The position numbers were made by a program, and so were the translations under genes. Positions 45,419 through 55,071 of a DNA stretch of 64,000 nucleotides are shown one piece after another; the stretch's first letter is position 1, and every line of letters begins with the position of its first letter. Source of the DNA: Syntrophaceae bacterium UBA6109 (lineage in GTDB: Bacteria > Desulfobacterota > Syntrophia > Syntrophales > UBA6109); contig DIWJ01000052.1 of the NCBI GenBank assembly GCA_002428445.1, positions 119,553 through 183,552 of the forward strand. The letters run 5' to 3'. The notes beneath the pieces are model-generated. The model was given only the letters and a program-made list of their open reading frames with translations. It made no database searches and was not told the origin of the DNA.

Positions 45419-45821
45419 CTGCTTCTCCTCGGGTTCATTCGCAGAGTCTCTCCCGCCATCCGGAGAGCCCTGCGGAGACCCGTTTTTTTGAAACATCTGT
45501 ATGCGGAAACGGCGGGCCTGTCAAGCGGCGGGAAGATCGCGGGGGGTTGAGATGACTTCGTATCTGTTGTCAAACCAAATCACTTACACGATGTCTTACG
45601 GTTTACAGGAAAGAATTTTCGGCGGGTAGATATCTCTGCCCTTTCCCGGACCTTCATTGTCAGTTTGTTACGTATAGCTTCCTGAAAGAGAGCATCCGCT
45701 GATTATGGCGTATATTCACACTTTCAACTGGTAATGATTACGATAATAGATGATAGAGTGTTTTCAATTCAAGTCGAGTGAAAAATGTTCGATATATACG
45801 TCCTGGAAGGGAGAGGAATTT
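45419..45821. other. intergenic region at a base-composition boundary
   Basis: This gap of about 400 bases separates divergent tkt and the hydrolase gene. GC content drops visibly from about 45540 onward. I see no clear promoter pair or RNA gene in it; GGGAGAGG at the right end is the hydrolase ribosome binding site. Confidence 0.5.
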
Positions 45822-46928
45822 ATGAAAATCAAACAAATGATGGCCATGGGGGTTTTTTTGTTTTTTGTCTTTGCCCAGTTACCTGAGACCAAAGCTTGTT
45901 CGGTTTTCCGGGTGATGGCCAAAGATGGAACCATCATCAGTGGCCGGACCATGGAATTTGGACATGATATGGGCTATGCCACAATTGTAGTTCCCCGCAA
46001 CAAAACCTTTACGAGCCCTGCGCCGGACGGAATCACCGCATTAAAATGGAAAACAAAATTCGGTTATGTCGCCTGCAATGTTCTTGGAAAGGAAGACGGC
46101 ATCAGCGACGGCCTCAACGAAGCGGGTCTGTCCTTCAGCCTGCTGTGGTATGATGGCGACATGCAGTGGCAACCCATCTCTTCAAAGGATCAAGCACCCG
46201 CGCTTGCCAATATTCTTTTCGGGTCTTGGATTTTAGGAAATTTCAGCACGGTGAAAGAGGCAGCCGAAGCCATTCCCAAGGTAAAAGTATTCGGCATCAA
46301 AAATCCGGAGTTGGGTGGAGCAATACTTCCAGCGCACTTTATCCTGCATGATGTGAAAGGTGATTGCATAGTTATTGAGTATGAAAAGGGTGAGTTGCAT
46401 ATTTACGACAATCCGCTGGGCATCATGACCAACGCGCCCAGTTTTCCCTGGATGCTCACAAATTTGCGTAATTATGTCGGGATGAATACCAGCATGCTTC
46501 AACCGGCAACGTTTGGCGGAAAAACCTTTAACCCCACGGGCCATGGGTCGGGAATGTTTGGTCTGCCGGGTGATATCACCCCGCCTGCGCGTTTTGTCCG
46601 CCTGGCCGTAATGACCAAATATGCCGATGAGACGGTTCATGCTGAAAGCGCACTGAATCTGGCGCAGCACATTGTCAGTTCACTGCACATCGTCCGTGGC
46701 ATGGCGGTTGACCGCGATAGCGCCGGTAAGATTGTTGCCAGTGAAACCACGCAATGGTCGACCTATCGCGACATGACCAACCGTGTCTACTATTTCCGTA
46801 CCTATGACAATTTCAACCTGCGTAAAATCGATTTGAAAAAGCTGGACTTCAATGCGGCCAAGATCAAAACGATTCCGATGTTTGCCGATAAGGAAATCAT
46901 TGTCGATATGACGCAGCATGGGCAGTAG
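45822..46928 (+). CDS. choloylglycine hydrolase/penicillin V acylase-family Ntn hydrolase, secreted
   Basis: This 368-aa protein has a signal peptide ending ...PETKA, after which Cys26 becomes the N-terminal nucleophile (CSVFRVMAKDG). Other family marks are GRTMEFG, the Asn-rich DGLNEAGLSF, and LRNYVGMN. Members hydrolyse amide bonds in conjugated bile acids, penicillin V or acyl-homoserine lactones; substrate is not predictable here. A periplasmic or exported location is likely. Base composition is lower in GC than the flanks, as is the next gene, which suggests joint acquisition. Confidence 0.88.
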   Translation: MKIKQMMAMGVFLFFVFAQLPETKACSVFRVMAKDGTIISGRTMEFGHDMGYATIVVPRNKTFTSPAPDGITALKWKTKFGYVACNVLGKEDGISDGLNEAGLSFSLLWYDGDMQWQPISSKDQAPALANILFGSWILGNFSTVKEAAEAIPKVKVFGIKNPELGGAILPAHFILHDVKGDCIVIEYEKGELHIYDNPLGIMTNAPSFPWMLTNLRNYVGMNTSMLQPATFGGKTFNPTGHGSGMFGLPGDITPPARFVRLAVMTKYADETVHAESALNLAQHIVSSLHIVRGMAVDRDSAGKIVASETTQWSTYRDMTNRVYYFRTYDNFNLRKIDLKKLDFNAAKIKTIPMFADKEIIVDMTQHGQ

Positions 46929-46956
46929 CTGTGGTAGATGGGAAAGGACGAACTGC

Positions 46957-47940
46957 ATGCAGCAAATAACCTTCACCGACATAGATGATATAAAAGTAGG
47001 ACATGCGCACAATTTGGATGCCGGGACGGGTTGCACTGTAGTCCTATGCGAAAAAGGCGCAACGGCTGGAATCGATGTCAGAGGCGGGGCTCCCGGAACG
47101 CGCGAAAGTGACCTGCTCAATCCAGTCAACCTGGTGGAGAAGATACATGCGGTCGTGCTGGCGGGAGGCAGCGCATTCGGTCTCGACGCCGCCTCCGGCG
47201 TGATGCAGTACCTGGAAGAGAGGAACATCGGTTTTGACGTCCAGGTCACCAAGGTCCCGATTGTTTGCGGGGCGGCTCTGTTCGATCTGGCCATCGGCGA
47301 TCACAGAATAAGACCGGACAGGGAAATGGGATATCAGGCGTGTCGGAATGCCACCAATCGGGCTTGCACAGAGGGTTGCGTAGGCGCCGGCGCCGGTGCG
47401 ACGGTGGGCAAGATACTGGGTATGGGACGGGCCATGAAGAGTGGCCTTGGCTGTCATGCCATTCAGGTGGGCGCACTGAAAATCGGCGCGATTGTTGCGG
47501 TCAACTGTCTTGGTGATGTGATCGATCCCGAAACTGGAGAGCGCCTGGCAGGCCTTTTAGACAAAGACCTGACGGGACTGGCCGACACTGAAGCAGTCAT
47601 GATTCAATCCTATGCCGAGAAGAAGAATCTCTTTGCCGGTAACACAACGATCGGACTTATCGCCTCGAATGCGATACTGGCCAAATCCCAGGCCACGAAG
47701 CTGGCCTCTATGGCACAAAACGGCTATGCGAGAACCATGCGGCCTGCACATTCCATGTTCGACGGGGACACCATATTTACCATGGCGACGGGACATGTCG
47801 AGGCGGATTTGAGTGTTCTCGGCCTGCTGTCGGCAAGGGTGATGGAGAGAGCCGTCATTTCGGCCGTAAAGAATTCCCGTCCTCTCTTCGGGCTTAAATG
47901 TGTGGCGGATTTGGAGGGCTCGAGACGCGAAGGCCAATAA
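46957..47940 (+). CDS. P1/DmpA-family aminopeptidase (Ntn-like, self-cleaving)
   Basis: This 327-aa protein has the DmpA/P1 pattern: DDIKVGHAHNLDAGTGCTVVL, GGAPGTRESDLL, VLAGGSAFGLDAASGVM, and the autocleavage site GN-TTIG at about 229/230, giving Thr230 as N-terminal nucleophile of the beta chain. It would release N-terminal residues from peptides or amides. No signal peptide is present. The gene starts 28 nt after the upstream hydrolase, so they form a two-gene operon of amide hydrolases. Confidence 0.9.
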   Translation: MQQITFTDIDDIKVGHAHNLDAGTGCTVVLCEKGATAGIDVRGGAPGTRESDLLNPVNLVEKIHAVVLAGGSAFGLDAASGVMQYLEERNIGFDVQVTKVPIVCGAALFDLAIGDHRIRPDREMGYQACRNATNRACTEGCVGAGAGATVGKILGMGRAMKSGLGCHAIQVGALKIGAIVAVNCLGDVIDPETGERLAGLLDKDLTGLADTEAVMIQSYAEKKNLFAGNTTIGLIASNAILAKSQATKLASMAQNGYARTMRPAHSMFDGDTIFTMATGHVEADLSVLGLLSARVMERAVISAVKNSRPLFGLKCVADLEGSRREGQ

Positions 47941-48005
47941 GTGAGAATAAAGGGTCAGGTACTGATAAGGGAGAAAGAGAATGATAGATCATTGCTCAAC
48001 CAGGC

Positions 48006-48044
48006 GTTGGAGCCAATCGGCCGTAAAGCGGCCTCTGGCTCAAC
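48006..48044. repeat. imperfect palindrome near the higBA locus
   Basis: GTTGGAGCCA (48006-48015) and TGGCTCAAC (48036-48044) enclose a CGGCC/GGCCG inner stem. GCTCAAC occurs at 47994-48000 and again inside the right arm. The shape recalls a decayed integron attC site or a repetitive extragenic hairpin; no integrase is in view. Confidence 0.45.
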
Positions 48045-48149
48045 TCCATGTTACTTTCTTTCGATCCGTAATGCTCCGCTATTGCAACTGACTGTCGCTC
48101 ACCCTTTGTAGGTGAAGTCATCTTGTGGCTTTTGTTCTGGTCGCGTCGT

Positions 48150-48455
48150 TTACGCAGCGCTCTTGAACGGTTTGATCTCGGTTTCGAGTTCTTCCTTGAT
48201 CCCTTCGCGCGCGAGTTCGAGGTCGTAGCGGGCCTGAAGATTGAGCCAGAACTGCGCCGTCGTCCCCAAGTAGCGGCCGAGACGAAGCGCCGTATCCGCG
48301 GAAATGCTCCGTTTCTCCAGCACGATCTCGTTGATGCGCCGAGCCGGCACGTGAACTTCCTTGGCAAGCCGGTACTGGCTGATGCCGAGCGGAAGCAGGA
48401 ACTCCTCGCGAAGGATCTCGCCCGGATGAACCGGCGGAAAATCTCTCTTGCCCAT
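48150..48455 (-). CDS. higA: HigA-type antitoxin (XRE family)
   Basis: This 101-aa protein has the HigA opening PPVHPGEILREEFLLPLGIS and a helix-turn-helix (ISQYRLAKEVHVPARRINEIV), followed by the usual ISADTALRLGRYLGTTAQFW. It neutralises the HigB RNase and represses the operon. As usual for hig loci, the toxin gene comes first, 11 nt upstream. Confidence 0.92.
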   Translation of the reverse strand: MGKRDFPPVHPGEILREEFLLPLGISQYRLAKEVHVPARRINEIVLEKRSISADTALRLGRYLGTTAQFWLNLQARYDLELAREGIKEELETEIKPFKSAA

Positions 48456-48466
48456 ATTTCTTCTCT

Positions 48467-48745
48467 CTAATGGTAGTCGACGATTTCCACGTCGTGCGCG
48501 CTATTCTCGCGCCATACAAAACATATGCGCCACTGGTCGTTGATGCGGATGCTGTGCTGTCCGGCCCGGTCATCCCGCAAGACTTCCAAACGATTCCCGG
48601 GAGGGGAACGCAAGTCTTCAAGCGTCTCGGCGGCGTTCAACATCTCAATCTTTCGCGCGGCAATCCGTTGTATGGATTGCGGCAGTCCGGCCGAAAATCT
48701 CCCCTGAAAAATCTTTGCCGTCCTCTTGCAGCGAAAAGATTGAAT
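48467..48745 (-). CDS. higB: HigB/RelE-type toxin (start codon unusual)
   Basis: The frame encodes IQSFRCKRTAKIFQGRFS ... WRICFVWRENSAHDVEIVDYH, a full-length HigB-like ribosome-dependent mRNA interferase of about 92 aa. The codon where a Met is expected reads TGG (48748-48746), followed by ATT. The next in-frame ATG is at 48859 and adds about 38 residues with no family similarity. Either ATT is used, or the start has been lost. A stem-loop (CCCCGAAG-N5-CTTCGGGG, 48763-48783) sits directly upstream. Confidence 0.8.
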   Translation of the reverse strand: MQSFRCKRTAKIFQGRFSAGLPQSIQRIAARKIEMLNAAETLEDLRSPPGNRLEVLRDDRAGQHSIRINDQWRICFVWRENSAHDVEIVDYH

Positions 48746-49003
48746 CCAACTGCGAGCGCATTCCCCGAAGGCTTGCTTCGGGGTAAGCGAGCGAATGAAG
48801 AACAGGACATCTTCCTTGGGGATCGAAGATTCTCCAAGGCTTGCCCCGGAGAGCTTCAATCATGGGATTGGATAGTAACGCGCGGCGCGCTATTAATGTC
48901 GAACGTTATGGCCGGGACCGACGGGGATACTGCCCTCACCGGGCGGAAGTTATTGACAACCGCAAGCGGATTTCCTATACCTGCTGCACAAAACAAGAGT
49001 CCT

Positions 49004-50227
49004 ATGAACCCGACAACGCCTCCTCCCCCGAACGACCAGCCCTGGCAGATGACCCTGTACGTCATGTTTGCGGCGCAGCTGCTTTCCATCATCGGTTTCG
49101 CCTTTTCCCTGCCCTTCCTGCCCTTCTACATCCGGGAGCTGGGAGTAACCGAAGAACGGCTGGTGCCCTACTGGGCGGGAATCCTCGCCGCTTCCGCCAG
49201 CCTGGTCATGGTCTTCTTTTCTCCGCTCTGGGGGTGGGTTGCGGACCGGTACGGCCGCAAGCCCATGGTGACACGCGCCATGTTCGGCGGCGCCGTCATC
49301 ACCTTCGCCATGGGTCTCGTCGAAAACATCTGGCAGTTGCTGGGCCTGCGGATGCTCTCCGGGGCCTTGACGGGCACCATTTCCGCATCCGTCGCCCTCG
49401 TTTCCACCGCCGTCCCGAGGGCGAATCTGGGCTTTGCCCTGGGCCTCATGCAGGTTGCGGTTTTTCTGGGTATGACTCTGGGACCATGGATCGGCGGACT
49501 CCTGGCCGACTCCGCCGGCTATCGCCCCACCTTCATGGTCGGAGGCGGGATTCTCCTCTTGGGAGGCTTGCTCGTCCTTTTCGGCGCCCGCGAGCGGTTC
49601 TGCCGGCCCTCGAAAACGGCGCTGCGAAAAAGCGACAGCATGGTATCGCTCCTCAAGTACGACGGATTCCCCGCCATGCTGGCACTGTTCTTCTTTTTCA
49701 ACTGTTCCGTCCACTTCGTCATGCCCATCCTGCCTCTGTTCATCGAGACGCTGTGCGAACCCGGAAGAGCGGATGTGGCTTCCACGACGGGCATGCTGCT
49801 CGCCGTCAGCGGCGGGACAGCCGCCCTGGGCGCCGCCGGCATCGGCTACCTGAGCGACCGGATCGGCTACAAGCCGGTCCTGACCGCAAGTCTCGTCCTG
49901 GCTACAATCTGCCTTGTTTTCCATGGGCTGGCGCAGAGCATTACCCATCTCGTCTGGCTGCGGATCTTCTACGGCCTGGCGGTCGGCGGAATCCTGCCGA
50001 CCATGAACGCCCTCGTGGGGCAATTGGTCCCGCCGGAAAGCTACGGGAAGGCCTACGGCCTGGCTTCTTCCATGATCTGCCTGGGCATGGCCGCGGGTCC
50101 TTATTTCGGAGGGATGATGGCCTCCGCCTGGGGATACCGCTGGCCCTTTGCAGCCGTCGGCGTCATCGTCGCCCTTTCCCTTCCGATCCTCGCCCGGGTG
50201 CGACGTCCCTCCGATCACACTGCATGA
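49004..50227 (+). CDS. major facilitator superfamily transporter (drug-efflux type)
   Basis: This 407-aa protein has 12 predicted spans. The loop 2-3 motif is WGWVADRYGRKPM and its C-half counterpart is GYLSDRIGYKPVL, both of MFS efflux type. The N-terminus is proline-rich. The ATG at 49004 has only a weak AAGAG upstream; longer in-frame starts add unrelated sequence. Substrate unknown. Confidence 0.9.
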   Translation: MNPTTPPPPNDQPWQMTLYVMFAAQLLSIIGFAFSLPFLPFYIRELGVTEERLVPYWAGILAASASLVMVFFSPLWGWVADRYGRKPMVTRAMFGGAVITFAMGLVENIWQLLGLRMLSGALTGTISASVALVSTAVPRANLGFALGLMQVAVFLGMTLGPWIGGLLADSAGYRPTFMVGGGILLLGGLLVLFGARERFCRPSKTALRKSDSMVSLLKYDGFPAMLALFFFFNCSVHFVMPILPLFIETLCEPGRADVASTTGMLLAVSGGTAALGAAGIGYLSDRIGYKPVLTASLVLATICLVFHGLAQSITHLVWLRIFYGLAVGGILPTMNALVGQLVPPESYGKAYGLASSMICLGMAAGPYFGGMMASAWGYRWPFAAVGVIVALSLPILARVRRPSDHTA

Positions 50228-50624
50228 TCGTAAAGACGGCACGGTGCAATCCGATAACGGCCTTGTAAAATGCCGCGCACTGTGGCAGGTTTCGGCATGT
50301 TGTGTCTCGATTCCGGAAGAAAGGCCACACATCAGGACTGCCTGGATACTTATTTTACAGGTGAATACTCTGACTGCATACTTATTGCACACATGGGCAC
50401 TAAAGAGATTTCTCATGCCCTTCCTTGATTTGGAAAGATCCCCATGGATTCAGATGTTTAAATCCTGGCAGGGAATGCTTGGCATGTCCCTTGCGTCATC
50501 GGGGCATGATCAAGTTCGCGAAGCATGGGGCAAGGACCTTTGAGAAATTGAAGCTGTTCTGCCCGCAGGGGTGGGTTCGCAGATTTTCCGGGGACAGGAC
50601 ATCTTTCGAACCTGTTGGAGTACA
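50228..50624. other. intergenic region before the efflux operon
   Basis: This stretch of about 400 bases has a sigma-54-like promoter at 50480-50495 and an inverted pair TGTGGC ... GCCACA at about 50281-50332. No protein or RNA gene is seen. Confidence 0.5.
50480..50495 (+). promoter_or_regulatory. sigma-54-like promoter for the efflux operon
   Basis: TGGCATGTCCCTTGCG matches the -24 (TGGCA) and -12 (TTGC) elements with exact spacing, about 130 nt upstream of the tolC-like start. No activator gene is adjacent. Confidence 0.55.
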
Positions 50625-51923
50625 ATGAAACACTTGCGTCTGTATCTGATCATCTGGGCGGTTTTCTGTCTGGCAGGTCCGGCAAGCGGATGGGCCTTGA
50701 CGCTAGAGGAAGCGATCGAGCTCGCCAAGAAGAATCTTCCCTCCTACCGGGCGGCGGAAGAATCGGTTCTTTCCAGAGAGGCCCTCTACAAGGCAACCCT
50801 CGGTCCCTATCTCCCCTCGCTCGACGCCGACGCGTCGCACACGATCCACGACACCTCTTCGCAGTATTACGACGCCAACACCTACGGCCTTTCTGCTTCC
50901 TACAGACTCTTCGACGGCGGGAAACGCCGGGCGGACCGAGACACTGCGGCACTCAACCTGTCCTCCGAGCGCGAAGGATTGCGCAAGAGCCTTCAGAATC
51001 TCATCCTCAACGTCAAGATCTCATTTTACACCGCCGTGGCCGGTCGGGAGATCATCCTGCAGCGAAGAAGCCAGCTGGAGTACGCCCGCAAGGACTACGA
51101 AGTCGCCGACGGCCGCTATCGCCTCGGCGCCGCCCGTCTGTCGGAGGTCCTTCAGGCCTCCGTGAGGGTCGAGCAGGCCCGCTACAATCTCATCCAGGCC
51201 GAGGGGAATTTCGCCAAGGCGGTTTCCGAACTCTATTCGCTGATCGGCTTGACGCCTCCGGAAGGGTCTGCGGAACTCAACGGCAGCATCGAGGCGAAGG
51301 GCACGCTGCCGGCGCGGTCCGTCCTCCGGGACGCCGTGCTGAAGCGGCCGGAAATCCTCCAGGCCCGCTATGCCCTGGACAGGACCAAGCGGGCCAAGGA
51401 CTCCGTGACGAGTGAATTTTTCCCCACGGTGTCGGCATCGCTGGGCTATTCCCGTACGACGGACGCCGGCGCGACCGGCAATCCGGCACAGGATCGCGTG
51501 GCGATGCTGTCCGCCTCGTGGAACCTCTTCGAGCTGGGCAAGTTCTACCGGCGGAAATCCTCCGAAGTCGAAATCCGCGTCTCCGAGCAAAGCCTCCGTG
51601 AACTGCAGCGGCAGCTGTCGCTCGATCTCGAAAAGAACTATGAAGATTTCGTGACGGCCGACCGGAACGTCTCCGTAGCCGCCGAGCAGCTCCGCCGGGC
51701 CGAGCAGAACTATGACCAGGCCTTCGGGGAATACAAGGTGGGCAAGGGCGACATCCTCTCCCTTGTCCAGGCGGAAACCCTCCTGGCGACGGCCCGCGAA
51801 CAGACGACCTCCGCCCGCCTCAATCGCATCCTCGCCGAGGCCCAGGTGGAGCGGACGGCGGGAACGGCCGCGCCGTCAGGGGTTTCGGCTCCGGCCGGCG
51901 CGAGTGACGCGGTTCGGCCATGA
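50625..51923 (+). CDS. TolC-family outer-membrane efflux protein
   Basis: This 432-aa protein has a signal peptide ending GPASGWA, then LTLEEAIELAKKNLPSY and two TolC-type OEP repeats rich in coiled coil. It forms the outer-membrane duct of a tripartite efflux pump with the downstream HlyD-type adaptor and ABC parts. GGAG lies 4 nt before the ATG. Length is in the usual range. Confidence 0.9.
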   Translation: MKHLRLYLIIWAVFCLAGPASGWALTLEEAIELAKKNLPSYRAAEESVLSREALYKATLGPYLPSLDADASHTIHDTSSQYYDANTYGLSASYRLFDGGKRRADRDTAALNLSSEREGLRKSLQNLILNVKISFYTAVAGREIILQRRSQLEYARKDYEVADGRYRLGAARLSEVLQASVRVEQARYNLIQAEGNFAKAVSELYSLIGLTPPEGSAELNGSIEAKGTLPARSVLRDAVLKRPEILQARYALDRTKRAKDSVTSEFFPTVSASLGYSRTTDAGATGNPAQDRVAMLSASWNLFELGKFYRRKSSEVEIRVSEQSLRELQRQLSLDLEKNYEDFVTADRNVSVAAEQLRRAEQNYDQAFGEYKVGKGDILSLVQAETLLATAREQTTSARLNRILAEAQVERTAGTAAPSGVSAPAGASDAVRP

Positions 51924-51969
51924 CGCTGGTGCAACAAAATTTTCCGCCCGAGGCGGCAAGGGGAATCCT

Positions 51970-53178
51970 GTGAAGAAAATTCTCTGGATATCGGCGGCAG
52001 TGCTTATTGTCCTGGGAGCAGCGGGCCTGTTTGCCTACAAGAAAATGACCGCCAAACCGCAGATCAAGGTCCTGGAAACCGGCAAGGTCGAGCGGACCGC
52101 GATCCGGGGCGTTCTCGTCGAGACGGGCATCATCAAGTCCCAGGTCGGCGCCGTTGTCAAGATCGGGGCTCGCGCGACGGGCAAGCTGGTCAGGATGGGC
52201 GTGAAGGTAGGGGACCGTGTAAAAAACGGACAGCTCATCGCCCTCGTCGATGACCGCGAGATCCTGCAGGCGGTCCAGCAGCAAAGGGCCTCTCTCGCCG
52301 CGGCGGAGAGCACGCTACGCCAGGTTCAGCTCACCTATCCGGAGCGCATCCGCGAAGCGAAAGCCAATTTTCAGTATGCCCGGCAGAATTACGAGCGGGA
52401 GCAGCAACTCCTGAAGAACGAATACACGACGAAGGACTCCTTCGAAAAGGCCCAGAGTTCCCTCGAAGCGACCGGGGCGATCCTCAAGAGGCTGGAGGAC
52501 GAGTACGCGACGCAGATCAAGATCGCGGAAGCCAACATCGCCGAGATCCGCGCCCAGATCGCCCAGCAGGAGACGAAGCTCAGTTATACGAAAATCTTTT
52601 CATCTCTCGACGGCGTCGTATCGGAAGTGACCGCCCAGGAGGGAGAGACGATCGTCGCCGGCCTGCAGGTGGCAAACCTCGTGACCGTTCTCGACCCGCT
52701 CCGCCTGGAGATGTGGATTTACGTGGACGAGACGGATATCGGCCGGGTCCGCCTCGGCCAGCCCGTGGAATACACCGTGGACACGTTCCCGAACCGCACG
52801 TTCCGGGGAAACATCGAAAAAATCTATCCCCAGCCGGTGGTGAAGGAAAACATCGTTTATTACCTTTCCATCGTCAAGGTTTCGCAGGAAGACGCCGCAT
52901 CCCTGAAACCCGAGATGACGACGCACGCAAGGATCATCACCACGGAGAAGCAGGACGCCCTCACGGCGCCCAACGCCGCCGTGAAGTTCGACAAGGGCAA
53001 GCAGATCGTCTACAAAGTGTCCGGTCCCAAGAAGGTGGAGCGGGTCGTCGTGAAAATCGGCGTCCGCGGCGAAGAGCGGACGGAAATCCTCTCCGGCGCC
53101 GAGGAAGGGACGACGCTCGCCACGAAACTGATCCTGCCGGTATCCGAAGAAGCCGAGGCGCAGAAGAACCGAAGATGA
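51970..53178 (+). CDS. MacA/HlyD-type periplasmic adaptor
   Basis: This 402-aa protein has one N-terminal membrane anchor (ILWISAAVLIVLGAAGLFAY), a lipoyl/barrel-sandwich part (GARATGKLVRMGVKVGDRVK), a long coiled-coil hairpin (about 90-190) and a beta-barrel. It links the inner-membrane ABC unit to TolC. The GTG at 51970 follows AGGGG-N6. The last four bases overlap the ATPase start (ATGA). Confidence 0.9.
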   Translation: MKKILWISAAVLIVLGAAGLFAYKKMTAKPQIKVLETGKVERTAIRGVLVETGIIKSQVGAVVKIGARATGKLVRMGVKVGDRVKNGQLIALVDDREILQAVQQQRASLAAAESTLRQVQLTYPERIREAKANFQYARQNYEREQQLLKNEYTTKDSFEKAQSSLEATGAILKRLEDEYATQIKIAEANIAEIRAQIAQQETKLSYTKIFSSLDGVVSEVTAQEGETIVAGLQVANLVTVLDPLRLEMWIYVDETDIGRVRLGQPVEYTVDTFPNRTFRGNIEKIYPQPVVKENIVYYLSIVKVSQEDAASLKPEMTTHARIITTEKQDALTAPNAAVKFDKGKQIVYKVSGPKKVERVVVKIGVRGEERTEILSGAEEGTTLATKLILPVSEEAEAQKNRR

Positions 53179-53873
53179 AAGAAGCGGCGACGACACCTCT
53201 TTGCCAGATGGACGACCTGCACAAGACGTTCTACCTCGGCACGCAATCGGTAGAGGTCCTGCGGGGCATTTCCCTGCGCATCGACCGCGGCGAATTCGTC
53301 GCCATCATGGGCACCTCGGGCTCCGGCAAGTCGACCCTCATGAACCTCATCGGCTGCCTCGACACCCCCACGTCCGGCCGCTACATCCTGGACGGACGGG
53401 ACGTCGGGAAGCTCTCGGACGACGAGCTTTCCGAAGTGCGCAACAGCAAGATCGGATTCGTCTTCCAGAGTTTCTACCTGCTCCCCTACGCGACGGTTCT
53501 CGACAATGTCCTCCTGCCCACGCTGTACCGTGAACACAAGGGAGACCACCTGAAAGACCGCGCGCTCACCCTCCTGGAAACGGCCGGCCTGCGGGACCGG
53601 ACGCGTTTCCGGCCGGGCCAGCTTTCCGGCGGCGAGCAGCAGCGGGTGGCCATCTGCCGGGCGCTCATGAATGACCCCGATCTGATCCTGGCCGACGAGC
53701 CGACCGGCCAGCTCGACAGCGGGACGGCCGCCGACATCATGAAACTTTTCGCCGCCCTCAACGAGCGGGGCAAGACCGTCGCCGTCATCACGCACGACGC
53801 GCAGATCGCGTCCTACGCCGGGAGGACCCTCCTCATCAGAGACGGGGTAATCGTCGATGGACCGCCTGTTTAA
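53175..53873 (+). CDS. MacB-type ABC exporter ATPase
   Basis: This 232-aa ATPase has Walker [10 protein letters not shown], signature [15 protein letters not shown] and Walker [13 protein letters not shown], typical of the MacB/LolD group. The membrane domains are on two separate downstream proteins, unlike fused MacB. It powers export through mechanotransmission. Confidence 0.93.
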   Translation: MKEAATTPLCQMDDLHKTFYLGTQSVEVLRGISLRIDRGEFVAIMGTSGSGKSTLMNLIGCLDTPTSGRYILDGRDVGKLSDDELSEVRNSKIGFVFQSFYLLPYATVLDNVLLPTLYREHKGDHLKDRALTLLETAGLRDRTRFRPGQLSGGEQQRVAICRALMNDPDLILADEPTGQLDSGTAADIMKLFAALNERGKTVAVITHDAQIASYAGRTLLIRDGVIVDGPPV

Positions 53874-55071
53874 TACCCTGTCCCAATCCCTGACGGCGGT
53901 CTGGGCCCTCAAGCTGCGGACCTTCTTCTGCGTCGTGAGCGTCGCCATCGGCATTTCCGCCATCACCATCATCGTCGCCGCTACGGAAGGCGCCTACAAG
54001 CAGGCCTACGACATCGTCGCCGCTTTCGGCCCCGATTCCATCATGATCGCCGGCGGCTCGGACGAATCGCGGGCGACCGGCCAGCGGGAAAAGACCCTCA
54101 CCCTCGAGGACGTGACACGCATCCGTGAACAGTTCTCGACCGCCTACCTCGTCACCCCCATGAGCGTCGCCGGACAGCTCACCATTTCCTACGGCAGCAA
54201 CCACTATTCTTCGGTGGTGTTCGGATCGTCGGCCGATTACACCCGGGCGTGGACCTGGCCCGTTGTGGAAGGCTCCGACCTCTCGGAGGAGGACATCCGG
54301 AGGCTCGCCAACGTCGCCCTGATCGGCCATGAAACCATGAACCAGCTCTTCGGAGAAGAAGACCCCGTCGGAAAGTACATCACTGTGAAAAAAATGCCGG
54401 TGCAGGTCGTCGGCGTTCTCCTGGAGCGAGGCTCGACCATCGGCGGCGGACACATCGACGACCGTATCGTCATGCCCATCACGACGGTGATGAAGAAGCT
54501 GCAGCGCGAGGAGAAACACGTCAACATGATCCGGGTTCGATTCGAAGACCAGGAGAACCTGGAAAGCCGCGTCGAAGAACTGAAACTTTTTCTCCGGGAA
54601 ATCCACGGCATCCCCTCCGATCAGCCGGACGATTTCCGCATCTTCTCCCCCAAGGACATCATCCGCTTCCTGGTTGCGCTCACCGGGTCGCTTGTGGCCT
54701 TTATCGGCATCGTCGGCGTCATCTCGCTGGTCGTCGCGGGTTTCGTGCTTGCGAATCTTTTTCTTCTTTCGGTGCGGGAGCGTTCCCGCGAGATCGGCAT
54801 CCGGCGGTCTTTCGGCGCCCGCCGCCGCGACATCCTCCTGCAGTTCCTTGCCGAAGCGGTGATCGTCACCACGCTGGGAGGCCTCATCGGATATGCCATC
54901 GGCATCATTTCCGCGAAGCTGCTGCAGTACGTGGCGCAGTTCCCGATCTACTTCTCCTGGAGGGCCTTCGCCGTCGGACTCGTCCTGTCCTGGATGGTGG
55001 GCATCGGTTTCGGACTTCAACCGGCGTCCCGCGCGGCCAATCTCAAACCCATCGAGGCGATACGCGGATGA
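53857..55071 (+). CDS. MacB-type ABC permease (first)
   Basis: This 404-aa FtsX-type permease has an N-terminal span, a large MacB periplasmic domain (about 45-270), and three C-terminal spans with RERSREIGIRRSFGARRRDI, the coupling segment of the family. The frame overlaps the ATPase by 17 nt. Confidence 0.9.
   Translation: MDRLFNTLSQSLTAVWALKLRTFFCVVSVAIGISAITIIVAATEGAYKQAYDIVAAFGPDSIMIAGGSDESRATGQREKTLTLEDVTRIREQFSTAYLVTPMSVAGQLTISYGSNHYSSVVFGSSADYTRAWTWPVVEGSDLSEEDIRRLANVALIGHETMNQLFGEEDPVGKYITVKKMPVQVVGVLLERGSTIGGGHIDDRIVMPITTVMKKLQREEKHVNMIRVRFEDQENLESRVEELKLFLREIHGIPSDQPDDFRIFSPKDIIRFLVALTGSLVAFIGIVGVISLVVAGFVLANLFLLSVRERSREIGIRRSFGARRRDILLQFLAEAVIVTTLGGLIGYAIGIISAKLLQYVAQFPIYFSWRAFAVGLVLSWMVGIGFGLQPASRAANLKPIEAIRG

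Noticed and set aside
48841..50268. 475-codon frame overlapping the MFS gene on the same strand
   Set aside because: The MFS frame has 12 spans and MFS motifs; the alternative is arginine/proline-rich with no motif.
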